Origin: Rhizobium leguminosarum
Lineage (GTDB): Bacteria; Pseudomonadota; Alphaproteobacteria; Rhizobiales; Rhizobiaceae
Reading direction: 5' to 3'
Assembly: GCF_002953715.1 (NCBI RefSeq)
Contig: NZ_CP025016.1
Coordinates: forward strand, 186,001 to 250,000
Length of the DNA stretch: 64,000 bases
Position 1 is the stretch's first letter, and each line of letters opens with the position of its first letter. The translations under genes were made by a program, and so were the position numbers. Shown here piece by piece: positions 34,774 through 43,390 of this stretch. The notes under the pieces were generated by a model. It had not been told where the DNA came from, searched no databases, and was given only the letters and a program-made list of their open reading frames with translations.

Positions 34774-34818
34774 CGCTGACGATTTTCCTCCCGTCCGCAA
34801 TTTCCCATTTTGCCTCTA

Positions 34819-34862
34819 TTGACACCGCAAAATGTTTCCGCATACAGTCGTAAACGTTTACG
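34819..34862 (+). promoter_or_regulatory. Promoter with perfect LacI-type operator
   Basis: TTGACA (34819-34824) is a consensus -35 box. A weak -10 (CATACA, 34841-34846) follows at 16 bases. CGTAAACGTTTACG (34849-34862) is a perfect 14-bp palindrome with the central CG of LacI-family sites, placed over the expected start of transcription. Confidence 0.75.
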
Positions 34863-34909
34863 GAGTGCGTGTCACGAGGAGAGTTGACACCGTTCCCCTG
34901 GAGGAAATC

Positions 34910-35944
34910 GTGAAATTCAGTGCCATTCTGTGCGGGTGCGGAGCTATGTCCAAAGGTTGGTTGCGAGCCATCGCTTCCAATCCTCTGCTGGCCGATTCCA
35001 TCACCATCGTCGGCCTTGTCGACCTGAGCCGGGAGACGGCCGAAAAGCTTGCTGCGGAGTTCGGCCTTGATGGCGCCGTCATCGGTTCGGACCTGTCCGA
35101 AGTCATCGCGGCCACAAAGGCCGACCTGGTCTTCGACATCGTCATTCCGGCTGCACGCTACGACGTCGTTTCCATCGCACTCAAGGCCGGCTGCCATGTG
35201 CTCAGCGAAAAGCCGATGGCGGCCTCGCTTGCCGAGGGCGCCGCTCTGGTCGATCTTGCCGCCGAGACCGGCCGCATCCATGCCGTCATCCAGAACCGCC
35301 GCTTCATATCAGGCGTCAGGCGCTTGCGTCGCTTCGTCGAAAGCGGCGCGATCGGCGAACTCACCGGCATCCATTGCGACTTCTTCCTGGCGCCGCATTT
35401 CGGCGGCTTCCGCGAAGATATGGACAACGTCCTGCTTCTCGACATGGCGATCCACACTTTCGATGCGGCGCGCTACGTCGCCGACAGGAAGCCGCTTACC
35501 GTCTATTGCGTCGAGCGCAATCCGAAGGGTTCATGGTACCGGCACGGCGCCTCGGCCAATGCCATCTTCGAATTTTCCGACGACATCGTCTTCACCTATC
35601 GCGGCTCCTGGTGCGCCGAGGGCGAGCGCACCAGCTGGGAAAGCCAGTGGCGCCTCGTCGGCTCGAAGGGAATGCTCACCTGGGATGGCGAGGAGAGCTT
35701 CAAGGCGGCTGTAGCCGGCGAAGAGCCCGGCCTTTTGCACGGCTCTGCTGCCGTAAACGTTCCCGGTCCGGAACATGACGAGGAAACCCATGGCCACGCC
35801 AGCGTCATCGCCGACTTCATCGCGGCGATCGGCACCGGCAAACAGCCCGAGACGGTCAATTCCGACAATATCAGAAGCCTCGCCATGGTCTTCGGCGCAA
35901 TCGAAAGCGCGAAGACGGGCAGGCGCGTCGAAATTTCAGCATAG
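34910..35944 (+). CDS. Gfo/Idh/MocA-family oxidoreductase
   Basis: A 344-residue NAD(P)-dependent sugar dehydrogenase-like protein. The Rossmann motif is GCGAMSKG near residue 10, EKPMAASLAEG near 100 carries the conserved Lys, and HFGGFREDMDNVLLLDMAIHTFDAARY near 165-190 holds the active-site Asp and His. The start is GTG 34910, 6 bases after GGAGG; the frame upstream to 34832 lies in the promoter. Members oxidise inositols, glucosides or aldoses. It forms an operon with an isomerase (11-base gap) and a CUT1 importer. Confidence 0.87.
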   Translation: MKFSAILCGCGAMSKGWLRAIASNPLLADSITIVGLVDLSRETAEKLAAEFGLDGAVIGSDLSEVIAATKADLVFDIVIPAARYDVVSIALKAGCHVLSEKPMAASLAEGAALVDLAAETGRIHAVIQNRRFISGVRRLRRFVESGAIGELTGIHCDFFLAPHFGGFREDMDNVLLLDMAIHTFDAARYVADRKPLTVYCVERNPKGSWYRHGASANAIFEFSDDIVFTYRGSWCAEGERTSWESQWRLVGSKGMLTWDGEESFKAAVAGEEPGLLHGSAAVNVPGPEHDEETHGHASVIADFIAAIGTGKQPETVNSDNIRSLAMVFGAIESAKTGRRVEISA

Positions 35945-35955
35945 GATGAAGTGAC

Positions 35956-36858
35956 GTGAGCAACCCTGCAAAATCCATTCGTATCGGCACTATGGTCAGC
36001 GGCAACAAGGGCGATGCCGCAGCCCGCATCGGCGAGATCGCCGACATGGGCTTCGAAAGCTTCGAACCCTTCTTCTGGCAGACGACCAAAGGCCAGGACC
36101 TTGCCGAACTCGGCAAGCGCTGCCTCGATGCGATCGGCGACCGCGACATTACCATCTCGACGCTCGGCATGTTCGGCAATCCGCTGGAAGAGACCACTAT
36201 CGACCTCGAGACGTTGCAGGGCTGGAAGCACTGCATCGACAATGCCCATCACTTCGGCGCCACCTGCGTTGCCGGCTTCACCGGCCGCATCCGCGGAAAG
36301 CCGCTGACCGACAGCCTGCCTCGCTACAAGCAGATCTGGAGCGAACTCGCCAAGCGGGCGGCCGACAAGGGCGTCAAAATCGCTTTCGAGAATTGCGCCA
36401 TGGACGGCAACTGGGCGACCGGCGACTGGAACATTGCGCATAATCCGGATGCCTGGGAACTGATCTTCAACGAGACGCCGGACGATAATATCGGGCTGGA
36501 GTGGGAGCCGTGCCATCAGATGGTCTATCTGATCGACCCTTTGCCGCAGATCCGCAAATGGGCGCACAAGTTCTTCCATGTCCACGGCAAGGACGCGACC
36601 ATCCGCTGGGAGGTCATCAAGGAACACGGTATCTTCGGCAGGGAGAAGTTCGTCTTCATGCGCACGCCGGGCTTCGGCGACAGCAACTGGACTGACATCA
36701 TTTCCGAGCTGCGTCTTGCCGGCTGGTCCGGCTCGATCGACATCGAAGGCTGGCACGACCCGGTCTATCGCGACGCGCTTGAAATGACCGGCCAGGTCTA
36801 TGCGCTGAACCACCTCAAGCATGCCCGGGGCGGCGAATTCGTCGTCGATCCCATCTGA
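35956..36858 (+). CDS. Sugar phosphate isomerase/epimerase (xylose-isomerase-like TIM barrel)
   Basis: A 300-residue AP-endonuclease-2-type TIM barrel. Metal-ligand positions are visible as FENCAMDG (Glu, about 140), LEWEPCHQM (about 180), FFHVHGKD (His/Asp, about 205) and IDIEGWHDP (Glu, about 260). The start is GTG 35956. Such enzymes isomerise or epimerise keto sugars, for example 3-ketoglycosides or inosose. With the Gfo/Idh/MocA dehydrogenase beside it, a 3-keto-sugar route is plausible. A perfect 12-bp hairpin follows the stop. Confidence 0.85.
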   Translation: MSNPAKSIRIGTMVSGNKGDAAARIGEIADMGFESFEPFFWQTTKGQDLAELGKRCLDAIGDRDITISTLGMFGNPLEETTIDLETLQGWKHCIDNAHHFGATCVAGFTGRIRGKPLTDSLPRYKQIWSELAKRAADKGVKIAFENCAMDGNWATGDWNIAHNPDAWELIFNETPDDNIGLEWEPCHQMVYLIDPLPQIRKWAHKFFHVHGKDATIRWEVIKEHGIFGREKFVFMRTPGFGDSNWTDIISELRLAGWSGSIDIEGWHDPVYRDALEMTGQVYALNHLKHARGGEFVVDPI

Positions 36859-36864
36859 TGATAT

Positions 36865-36895
36865 CGTTTCCGGCAAGGAGGAATTGCCGGAAACG
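36865..36895 (+). other. Strong RNA hairpin before the binding-protein gene, GGAGG in the loop
   Basis: Twelve-base arms CGTTTCCGGCAA and TTGCCGGAAACG are exact complements around the loop GGAGGAA. There is no T-run, so termination is unlikely. The binding-protein ATG has its own AAAGGAGG further down. It may be an mRNA processing or stability element. Confidence 0.7.
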
Positions 36896-36920
36896 GGGAT
36901 AACCACAAAGGAGGAGAATC

Positions 36921-38153
36921 ATGGCTATCCGCAAATATGCAATTCTGGGCGCTCTAGCGCTTGCAGGCGTCTCGCTGTTTGGTCTTTCGGCCAGGGCTGA
37001 GGACGTCACGCTGACGCTCTGGTCGCTGGACAAAGACACCCAGCCAGCGCCGAACCTCGTCAAAGAGTTCAACGCCCAGAACAATGGCATCAAGATCGAA
37101 TACCGGCTGATCCAGTTCGACGACGTCGTCACCGAGGCCATGCGCGCTTACGCCACCGGCCAGGCGCCCGACATCATCGCCGTCGACAATCCGGAGCATG
37201 CGCTGTTCTCGTCGCGCGGCGCCTTCCTCGATCTTACCGACATGATCGCCAAGTCGACCGTCATCAAGCCGGAGAATTATTTCCCCGGCCCGCTGAAATC
37301 GGTCGAGTGGGACGGCAAGTATTTTGGCGTGCCGAAGGCGACCAACACGATCGCGCTTTACTACAACAAGGACATGTTCAAGGCCAAGGGCCTCGATCCG
37401 GCGAAGCCGCCGCAGACCTGGGACGAGCTCGTCGAAGACGCGCGCAAGCTGACCGACCCCGCCAAGAACGTCTACGGTCTCGCCTTCTCGGCCAAGGCCA
37501 ACGAGGAGGGCACCTTCCAGTTCCTTCCCTGGGCCCAGATGGGCGGCGGCAGTTATGAGCACATCAATGCCGAGGGCGCAGTGAAGGCGCTCGGGATCTG
37601 GAAGACGATCATGGACGAGAAGCTCGCTTCTCCCGATACGCTGACGCGCGGCCAGTGGGATTCGACCGGCACCTTCAATTCCGGCAATGCAGCAATGGCG
37701 ATCTCGGGTCCGTGGGAGCTCGACCGCATGACGCAGGAAGCGAAGTTCGACTGGGGCGTCACGCTGCTCCCGGTTCCCAAGGAAGGGGCTGAACGCTCCT
37801 CGGCCATGGGCGACTTCAACTGGGCGATCTTCGCCACCAGCAAACATCCGGCCGAAGCCTTCAAGGCGCTCGAATATTTCGCCTCGCAGGACGACAAGAT
37901 GTTCAAGAACTTCGGCCAGCTTCCGGCCCGTTCCGACATCTCGATCCCCGAGACCGGCCAGCCGCTGAAGGATGCAGCCCTCAAGGTCTTCCTCGAACAG
38001 CTGAAATACGCCAAGCCGCGCGGCCCGCATCCGCAATGGCCGAAGATCTCCAAGGCGATCCAGGACGCCATCCAGGCAGCACTGACCGGCCAGATGAGCC
38101 CGAAAGACGCGCTCGACCAGGCAGCCGACAAGATCAAGGCAGTACTAGGCTGA
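36921..38153 (+). CDS. ABC transporter sugar-binding protein (family 1)
   Basis: A 410-residue periplasmic protein with Sec signal MAIRKYAILGALALAGVSLF, cleaved near ARA|ED. The mature part has LTLWSLDKDT, GQAPDIIAVDNPEHALF near 80, the lobe hinge YFGVPKATNTIALYYNKDMF near 135-155, and MAISGPWELDRM near 255. The ribosome site AAAGGAGG is strong. The gene is bracketed by hairpins at 36865-36895 and 38182-38254, an arrangement expected to raise its level above that of the permeases. It binds an unidentified carbohydrate. Confidence 0.88.
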   Translation: MAIRKYAILGALALAGVSLFGLSARAEDVTLTLWSLDKDTQPAPNLVKEFNAQNNGIKIEYRLIQFDDVVTEAMRAYATGQAPDIIAVDNPEHALFSSRGAFLDLTDMIAKSTVIKPENYFPGPLKSVEWDGKYFGVPKATNTIALYYNKDMFKAKGLDPAKPPQTWDELVEDARKLTDPAKNVYGLAFSAKANEEGTFQFLPWAQMGGGSYEHINAEGAVKALGIWKTIMDEKLASPDTLTRGQWDSTGTFNSGNAAMAISGPWELDRMTQEAKFDWGVTLLPVPKEGAERSSAMGDFNWAIFATSKHPAEAFKALEYFASQDDKMFKNFGQLPARSDISIPETGQPLKDAALKVFLEQLKYAKPRGPHPQWPKISKAIQDAIQAALTGQMSPKDALDQAADKIKAVLG

Positions 38154-38181
38154 TCATTGGCTGCGAGCGAGCCGCTTGCTC

Positions 38182-38208
38182 CCTCTTCTCCCCAGCGGGG
38201 AGAAGAGG
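38182..38208. repeat. Perfect 12-bp stem hairpin, rhizobial CTTCTCCCC-type repeat
   Basis: CCTCTTCTCCCC and GGGGAGAAGAGG flank AGC. Sequences of this type recur between genes in Rhizobiales. It lies 29 bases after the binding-protein stop, in a 175-base gap inside the operon. Confidence 0.75.
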
Positions 38209-38234
38209 AACGGGAAGCAACGCGTCTTTTAACC

Positions 38235-38254
38235 GGATGAACCTCGGTTCATCC
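38235..38254 (+). other. Second hairpin in the binding protein-permease gap
   Basis: GGATGAAC-CTCG-GTTCATCC has perfect 8-base arms and a tight tetraloop. With the hairpin just upstream it could stop 3'-to-5' decay of the binding-protein message or attenuate transcription into the permease genes. Confidence 0.6.
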
Positions 38255-38328
38255 CATCATTTCCTCCCGGCAGGGGCCGTCTTCCGCATCATGCGCCAGG
38301 CGGCCCCGTTCGGAGTATCGGAGGACGC

Positions 38329-39231
38329 ATGAAAAGGATCCTGATGAGCGTCAGGGACGGTCGCGGTTTCGATATCGTGCTAGTCGCTTTCCCGCTCGGC
38401 TTTCTGTTCCTGATGGCGGGGCTGCCGCTGATCTACAATGTCGTGATGAGCTTCCAGGAGGTCGACATGTTCAGCCTCGGGACCTTCTCGCGTCCCTTCG
38501 TCGGCTTCAAGAATTATACCGACCTCTTCGCGCAGCCGGAAACGCTGCCGATCCTCTACAACACCGTCATCTTCGTCGTCGGCTCCATCGCCGGCCAGTT
38601 CCTGATCGGCTTCGGCCTGGCGCTGTTCTTCTGGGTCAATTTTCCCGGCGCCTCATGGATGCGCGGCCTGTTCCTCGTCTCGTGGGTGATGCCCGGCCTC
38701 GTCGTCGGCGCCATCTGGAACTGGATTCTCTCCGGTGATTTCGGCGTGCTGAATTTCATTCTGAAGGAAAGCGGCATCATCTCGGGCAACATCTTCTGGC
38801 GCTCGGATCCGCATTATTCGCTCTATGCCGTCATCATCGCCAATGTCTGGCTCGGCACCTCGTTCAACATGATCCTGCTTTCCGTCGGCCTTGCCGGCAT
38901 TCCCGCCGATCTCTACGAAGCGGCCGAACTCGACGGCGCCAATGTATGGCAGCGCTTCTGGACGATCACGCTGCCGATGATGCGCTCGACCATCGGCGCC
39001 ATCATCGCACTTGGCTTGATCTTCACCTTGCAGCAGTTCGATCTCTTCGCCGCGATCACGTCGGGCGGGCCGAACAATTCATCGAATGTCACGCAATACT
39101 GGGCCTGGGATCTCTCCTTCCGCCAATACGACTTCGCCAAGGGCGCAACGATCTCCGTCATCATGATCGTCTTCGTCATGTTCGCGTCCGTCGTCTATGT
39201 CCGGTCCACACGCCACGAGGTGCGGGGATGA
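38329..39231 (+). CDS. ABC transporter permease (MalF/UgpA class)
   Basis: A 300-residue inner-membrane protein with six TM segments. The first TM is FDIVLVAFPLGFLFLMAGLP, and the EAA loop reads LYEAAELDGANVWQRFWTIT (about 195-215). The ATG has GGAGG in GTATCGGAGGACGC upstream. It overlaps the second permease gene as ATGA. No extra loop is present, unlike the permease at 9388. Confidence 0.87.
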   Translation: MKRILMSVRDGRGFDIVLVAFPLGFLFLMAGLPLIYNVVMSFQEVDMFSLGTFSRPFVGFKNYTDLFAQPETLPILYNTVIFVVGSIAGQFLIGFGLALFFWVNFPGASWMRGLFLVSWVMPGLVVGAIWNWILSGDFGVLNFILKESGIISGNIFWRSDPHYSLYAVIIANVWLGTSFNMILLSVGLAGIPADLYEAAELDGANVWQRFWTITLPMMRSTIGAIIALGLIFTLQQFDLFAAITSGGPNNSSNVTQYWAWDLSFRQYDFAKGATISVIMIVFVMFASVVYVRSTRHEVRG

Positions 39232-40055
39232 TTACGACGAACCGCGACCGCCTGATGCTCGCCATATCGATCGTCATGGCGGCGATCTATCTGTTCCCGC
39301 TCTACTGGATGTACATCACAGCGCTGAAAAGCGGCTCGGAGATGTTCGCGACGCCGCCGAGCTTCTGGCCGACGGCACCCCAATGGGGCACCTATGCCTA
39401 TGTCTGGGAAAGCCGCGACATGGGCCGATATCTCTGGAACTCGCTGGTCATCGCTCTCGGCTCCATGGCGCTCATCACCCTGCTCGGTGTCGGCTGTGCC
39501 TATGTGCTCGCCAGATACCGCAATGTCTGGGTGGATATCGGCCTGTTCCTGATCCTGATGCTGCAGGTCCTGCCGGCATCGCTGATGATTACGCCGATCT
39601 TCGTCGGCTTCTCGCAGATCGGCCTGCTTTCCACTCCACGCCTTGCCGTCATCATCGCGGTCGCGGCAAAGAGCATGCCCTTCTTCGTCATCCTGGTGCG
39701 CGCCACCTTCATGAGCGTTCCCCAGGAGCTGGAGGAGGCGGCCCTCGTCGACGGCAATTCGCGCGTCGGCGCCTTCTTCAACATCGTGCTGCCGCTTGCC
39801 CGCAACGGCATCCTGGTCAGCGCCATCCTGATCTTCATGCAGGCCTTCGGCGAATTCGTCTATTCGAAGTCGATGATCCAGGCAGTCGACCTTCAGCCGG
39901 CAAGCGTCGGTCTCAATTCCTTCATGGGGCCGAACACCAACGAGTGGAACAACATCATGGCCTACGCCACGATGTATGTGACGCCGATCCTTGCCATCTT
40001 CGTTCTCTTGCAGCGCCGCATCGTATCCGGCCTCACCTCTGGAGCCCTCAAATGA
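39228..40055 (+). CDS. ABC transporter permease (MalG/UgpE class)
   Basis: A 275-residue membrane permease beginning MITTNRDRLMLAISIVMAAI; EAA loop LEEAALVDGNSRVGAFFNIV lies near 165-185. It has overlapping ATGA junctions at both ends. It partners the preceding permease in the sugar importer. Confidence 0.87.
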   Translation: MITTNRDRLMLAISIVMAAIYLFPLYWMYITALKSGSEMFATPPSFWPTAPQWGTYAYVWESRDMGRYLWNSLVIALGSMALITLLGVGCAYVLARYRNVWVDIGLFLILMLQVLPASLMITPIFVGFSQIGLLSTPRLAVIIAVAAKSMPFFVILVRATFMSVPQELEEAALVDGNSRVGAFFNIVLPLARNGILVSAILIFMQAFGEFVYSKSMIQAVDLQPASVGLNSFMGPNTNEWNNIMAYATMYVTPILAIFVLLQRRIVSGLTSGALK

Positions 40056-41122
40056 CCACACAGATCGAGCTCAGAGGCGTCAACAAATATTACGGCGCCT
40101 TCCACGCCCTGAAGAACATCGACCTTTCGATCGCCAAGGGCACTTTCGTCGCGCTCGTCGGCCCCTCGGGCTGCGGCAAGTCCACGCTGCTGCGCTCGCT
40201 TGCCGGCCTCGAAAGCATTTCGTCGGGCGATCTCAGGATCGCCGGCGAGCTGATGAACGGCGTGCCGCCGCGCAAGCGCGACGTCGCGATGGTCTTCCAG
40301 TCCTATGCCCTCTATCCGCATATGACGGTCGAGGAGAACCTGACCTACAGCCTTCGCATCCGCGGCATCGCCAAGGCGGAGGCCAAGAAGGCCGCCGAGG
40401 ACGTGGCGGCGACGACAGGTCTTTCGCATCTCCTGAGGCGCTATCCGCGCGAGCTTTCCGGCGGTCAGCGCCAGCGTGTCGCCATGAGCCGCGCCATCAT
40501 CCGCCATCCGAAGGCCTTCCTGTTCGACGAGCCGCTGTCCAATCTCGATGCTGCGCTTCGCGTTCACATGCGCAAGGAAATCCGGTCGCTTCACGACCGG
40601 TTGCACGCAACTTTCGTCTACGTCACACACGACCAGGTCGAAGCGATGACGATGGCCGACCATGTGGTTGTCATGCGCGACGGCATCATCGAACAGCAGG
40701 GCGCGCCGCTCGACCTCTACGACCGGCCGGCGAACCGGTTTGTTGCCGGTTTCATTGGCTCGCCGGCCATGAATTTCATTCCCGCGATTGCCGCGGAAGG
40801 CGGCAAGAGCCTGATCCTGGACTTCGGCGCGGTGAAGCAGACGCTTGCGATCACCCGCGCCGTCGAGCCCGGACGTAAGCTCATCGCCGGCATCCGGCCG
40901 GAGCATATCGGCGTCGTCGAGCCGGGGCATGGCAGCTTCGACGTGCCGATCGCCTTCGTCGAATCGACCGGCTCCTCGACCTTCATCGTCGCAGAGACCC
41001 AGCCGGAACTGACGATCGTCGAGACGCGCCGCGACAGGGTCAAGGCAGGAGACATGATCGGACTTTCGGTCGATCCGGACCAGATCCATCTCTTCGACGC
41101 GTCGACGGATCACGTCATATAA
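40052..41122 (+). CDS. ABC transporter ATP-binding protein (UgpC/MalK class)
   Basis: A 356-residue ATPase. Walker A GPSGCGKST is near 37, signature LSGGQRQRVAMSRAI near 134, Walker B AFLFDEPLSNLD near 155 and switch His in VTHDQVEAMT near 188. A C-terminal TOBE-type domain starts near 240. It is the last recognisable gene of the sugar operon. The region after it holds a possible gene fragment and the promoter of the next cluster. Confidence 0.9.
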   Translation: MTTQIELRGVNKYYGAFHALKNIDLSIAKGTFVALVGPSGCGKSTLLRSLAGLESISSGDLRIAGELMNGVPPRKRDVAMVFQSYALYPHMTVEENLTYSLRIRGIAKAEAKKAAEDVAATTGLSHLLRRYPRELSGGQRQRVAMSRAIIRHPKAFLFDEPLSNLDAALRVHMRKEIRSLHDRLHATFVYVTHDQVEAMTMADHVVVMRDGIIEQQGAPLDLYDRPANRFVAGFIGSPAMNFIPAIAAEGGKSLILDFGAVKQTLAITRAVEPGRKLIAGIRPEHIGVVEPGHGSFDVPIAFVESTGSSTFIVAETQPELTIVETRRDRVKAGDMIGLSVDPDQIHLFDASTDHVI

Positions 41123-41155
41123 AGGCACCAGCCCGTCGGCTTGGAATTGTCATAA

Positions 41156-41242
41156 ATCGAACCGGGTGACGCCGTCGAGCCAGATCTCGAAAGCATCACC
41201 GGCGACTGGCTGCGCGACAAGCTCGACCCGACGATCGCCTGA
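41156..41242 (+). pseudogene. Possible 3' remnant of a lost gene
   Basis: A frame just after a TAA at 41153 reads IEPGDAVEPDLESITGDWLR, then DKLDPTIA and a TGA stop. It looks like the acidic C-terminal end of a real protein, but has no start or upstream body. I do not recognise the family. It could be chance. Confidence 0.3.
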
Positions 41243-41304
41243 GGGCCTGTCCGGTCGAGCTGGATCGGATCGCAAGAAAAACAAATCCTGCACGATCATC
41301 GCTG

Positions 41305-41361
41305 TTGACAACGTCGAGCAATCGATATTGTCTTGTAAACCGCTTTACTAAACCGCTTTAC
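41305..41361 (+). promoter_or_regulatory. Promoter with two tandem LacI-type operators
   Basis: TTGACA (41305-41310) and TATTGT (41326-41331) are 15 bases apart. GTAAACCGCTTTAC (41335-41348) and CTAAACCGCTTTAC (41348-41361) follow, each with TAAA/TTTA arms around CCGC, repeated with a 13-base period. They lie just before the LacI gene, so autorepression of the whole cluster is likely. Confidence 0.75.
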
Positions 41362-41375
41362 AATAGGTCCAGTCA

Positions 41376-42398
41376 ATGGCCAAGGGAACGACACCAAGCT
41401 TGAAGGATGTTGCGGCGGCCGCCGGCGTGTCGGTCACCACCGTGTCGCGCTTCGTCAACGGCAGCCTCGATCTTCCGTTTCAGACCAAGAAACGCATCGA
41501 GGATGCGATCAAGACGCTGAACTACCGGCCGAACCCGCATGCGCGGCGGTTAAGCAGGGGGCGCTCGGATACGATCGGCCTCGTCGTGCCCGATATCGCC
41601 AATCCCTTCTTCGCGACCCTCGTCGCCGCCGTGGAGCAGGCGGCCGATGAAAAGAAGCTCGCGGTCTCCTTGCACGCGACGCTCAACCGGCCGGGGCGCG
41701 AGATCGAATATCTGCAGTTGATCGAGCGCAATCACGTCGACGGCCTGATCTTTGTCACCAACCACCCCGACGATGGCGCGCTTGCCGCGCTGATCAACGG
41801 CAGCGGCAAGGTCATCATCGTCGATGAGGACATTCCCGATTCGAAGGCGCCGAAGCTGTTCTGCGACAACGAGCAGGGCGGTTATCTTGCCGGCTGGCAC
41901 CTGGCCGAGCAGGGCCATCGGCACGTCCTTTTCATCGGCGGCGACGAGCGCATGATCAGCGCCCGCAGGCGCTATGACGGCCTGCTGAAGGCGCTCAGGG
42001 AACGGCATGGCGATGAGGCCCGGGCCGACCGCTATGCCGGCGAATATACAATCGAATACGGCCGTGCGGCTGCGCTTGACTATCTCTCCGGCGATCGAAA
42101 AGCGACGGCGATCTTCGCCAGCTCCGACGAGATCGCCATCGGGCTGGTCGAGGTCTTCAGAAGCCAAGGCGTCTCGATCCCCGATGACATCTCGGTCATC
42201 GGCTTCGACGATGTCGGTCCGCTTCATCTTTTTGCACCACCGCTGACGGCCATCCGCCAGCCGGTGCGCCAGATCGGCCGGCGGTCGCTGGAGCTGCTTC
42301 TGGAAACCAATTGGCACGAGTGGAAACCATCCGCCTCGGAAGAACTGGTGCCTGTCGAAATCGTGGTGCGGAACTCTGTTGCGCCGCCTGCGAAATAA
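41376..42398 (+). CDS. LacI-family transcriptional regulator, first gene of the BtpA/TenA/PfkB cluster
   Basis: A 340-residue regulator. Helix-turn-helix LKDVAAAAGVSVTTVSRFVN is at about residues 8-27, hinge region NPHARRLSRGRSDTIGLVVP follows, and the effector domain resembles ribose-binding proteins (IGFDDVGPLHLFAPPLTAIRQP near 275). It is transcribed in the same direction as the importer and enzyme genes, 38 bases before the binding-protein gene, behind the tandem operators. It probably represses its own operon and is released by the imported compound. Confidence 0.88.
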   Translation: MAKGTTPSLKDVAAAAGVSVTTVSRFVNGSLDLPFQTKKRIEDAIKTLNYRPNPHARRLSRGRSDTIGLVVPDIANPFFATLVAAVEQAADEKKLAVSLHATLNRPGREIEYLQLIERNHVDGLIFVTNHPDDGALAALINGSGKVIIVDEDIPDSKAPKLFCDNEQGGYLAGWHLAEQGHRHVLFIGGDERMISARRRYDGLLKALRERHGDEARADRYAGEYTIEYGRAAALDYLSGDRKATAIFASSDEIAIGLVEVFRSQGVSIPDDISVIGFDDVGPLHLFAPPLTAIRQPVRQIGRRSLELLLETNWHEWKPSASEELVPVEIVVRNSVAPPAK

Positions 42399-42436
42399 CA
42401 ATCAGCAACGTCAAAAAACCAAAAGAGGATGAGAAC

Positions 42437-43390
42437 ATGACACTGAATTTGACAAGACGAACGATGATCGTCGCCGCCGGCTTCACGGCATTGACCTTCA
42501 TCGGCCTGTCCAGCGCTGCGGCACAGGAAAAGAAGACCGTCGCATTGGTGCAGATCAACCAGCAGGCGCTTTTCTTCAATCAGATGAATGAGGGCGCCCA
42601 GAAGGCGGCTGACGCCGCCGGCGTCAAACTGGTGATCTTCAACGCCAACAACGAAACGACCGCGCAGAACAGTGCGATCGAAACCTACGTCCAGGAAAAG
42701 GTCTCCGGCCTTGCCGTCGTGGCGATCGACGTCAACGGCATCATGCCGGCGGTCAAGCAGGCGGCCGATGCCGGCATTCCTGTCGTCGCCATCGACGCCA
42801 TCCTGCCGGACGGCCCGCAGAAGGCGCAGATCGGCGTGGACAATGCCGCGGCCGGCGCTGATATGGGCAAATATTTCCTCGACTACGTCAAGGCGAACAT
42901 GGGCGGCAAGGCCAAGCTCGGCGTTGTCGGAGCGCTGAACTCGTTCATCCAGAATATCCGCCAGGACGGCTTCGAGAAGACCCTGAAAGGCGTCGACGGC
43001 ATTGAAATGGCCGGCGTCGTCGACGGGCAGAACATCCAGGACAACGCCCTTGCGGCGGCAGAAAACCTGATCACCGCCAATCCTGACCTGACCGCGATCT
43101 ACGCCACCGGCGAGCCGGCCCTGATGGGGGCGATCGCCGCCGTCCAGAGCCAGGGCAAGCAGGATAAGATCAAGGTGTTCGGCTGGGATCTGACTGCCGA
43201 AGCCATTGCCGGCATCGATGCCGGCTTCGTCGTCGCCGTCGTCCAGCAGGATCCGGCCGCAATGGGGGGTGCCGCCGTCGACGCGCTCGTCAAGGCCTCG
43301 GCCGGCGAAGCCGTCACCAAGACGATCTCGGTGCCGATCACCATCGTGACCAAGGAGAATGTCGAGCCGTACCGGGCCGTCTTCAAATGA
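42437..43390 (+). CDS. ABC transporter substrate-binding protein (ribose/fructose class)
   Basis: A 317-residue periplasmic protein with signal MTLNLTRRTMIVAAGFTALT and probable cleavage near AAA|QE. The fold is the RbsB type: VALVQINQQALFFNQMNEGAQKAA, VSGLAVVAIDVNGIMPAVKQAADAGIPVVAID, and IYATGEPALMGAIAAVQSQG. ATG 42437 has GAGGATGAGAAC upstream; the open extension to 42311 overlaps the LacI gene. It overlaps the ATPase gene as ATGA. The ligand is unknown but the class favours sugars or polyols. Confidence 0.87.
   Translation: MTLNLTRRTMIVAAGFTALTFIGLSSAAAQEKKTVALVQINQQALFFNQMNEGAQKAADAAGVKLVIFNANNETTAQNSAIETYVQEKVSGLAVVAIDVNGIMPAVKQAADAGIPVVAIDAILPDGPQKAQIGVDNAAAGADMGKYFLDYVKANMGGKAKLGVVGALNSFIQNIRQDGFEKTLKGVDGIEMAGVVDGQNIQDNALAAAENLITANPDLTAIYATGEPALMGAIAAVQSQGKQDKIKVFGWDLTAEAIAGIDAGFVVAVVQQDPAAMGGAAVDALVKASAGEAVTKTISVPITIVTKENVEPYRAVFK

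Noticed and set aside
35753..35764. GTAAACGTTCCC, similar to the LacI operator at 34849
   Set aside because: It matches one half-site only and is inside the coding region; probably chance, though an auxiliary operator is not excluded.
41166..41351. 61-codon open frame before the LacI gene
   Set aside because: It runs through the promoter and operators and has no coding character.
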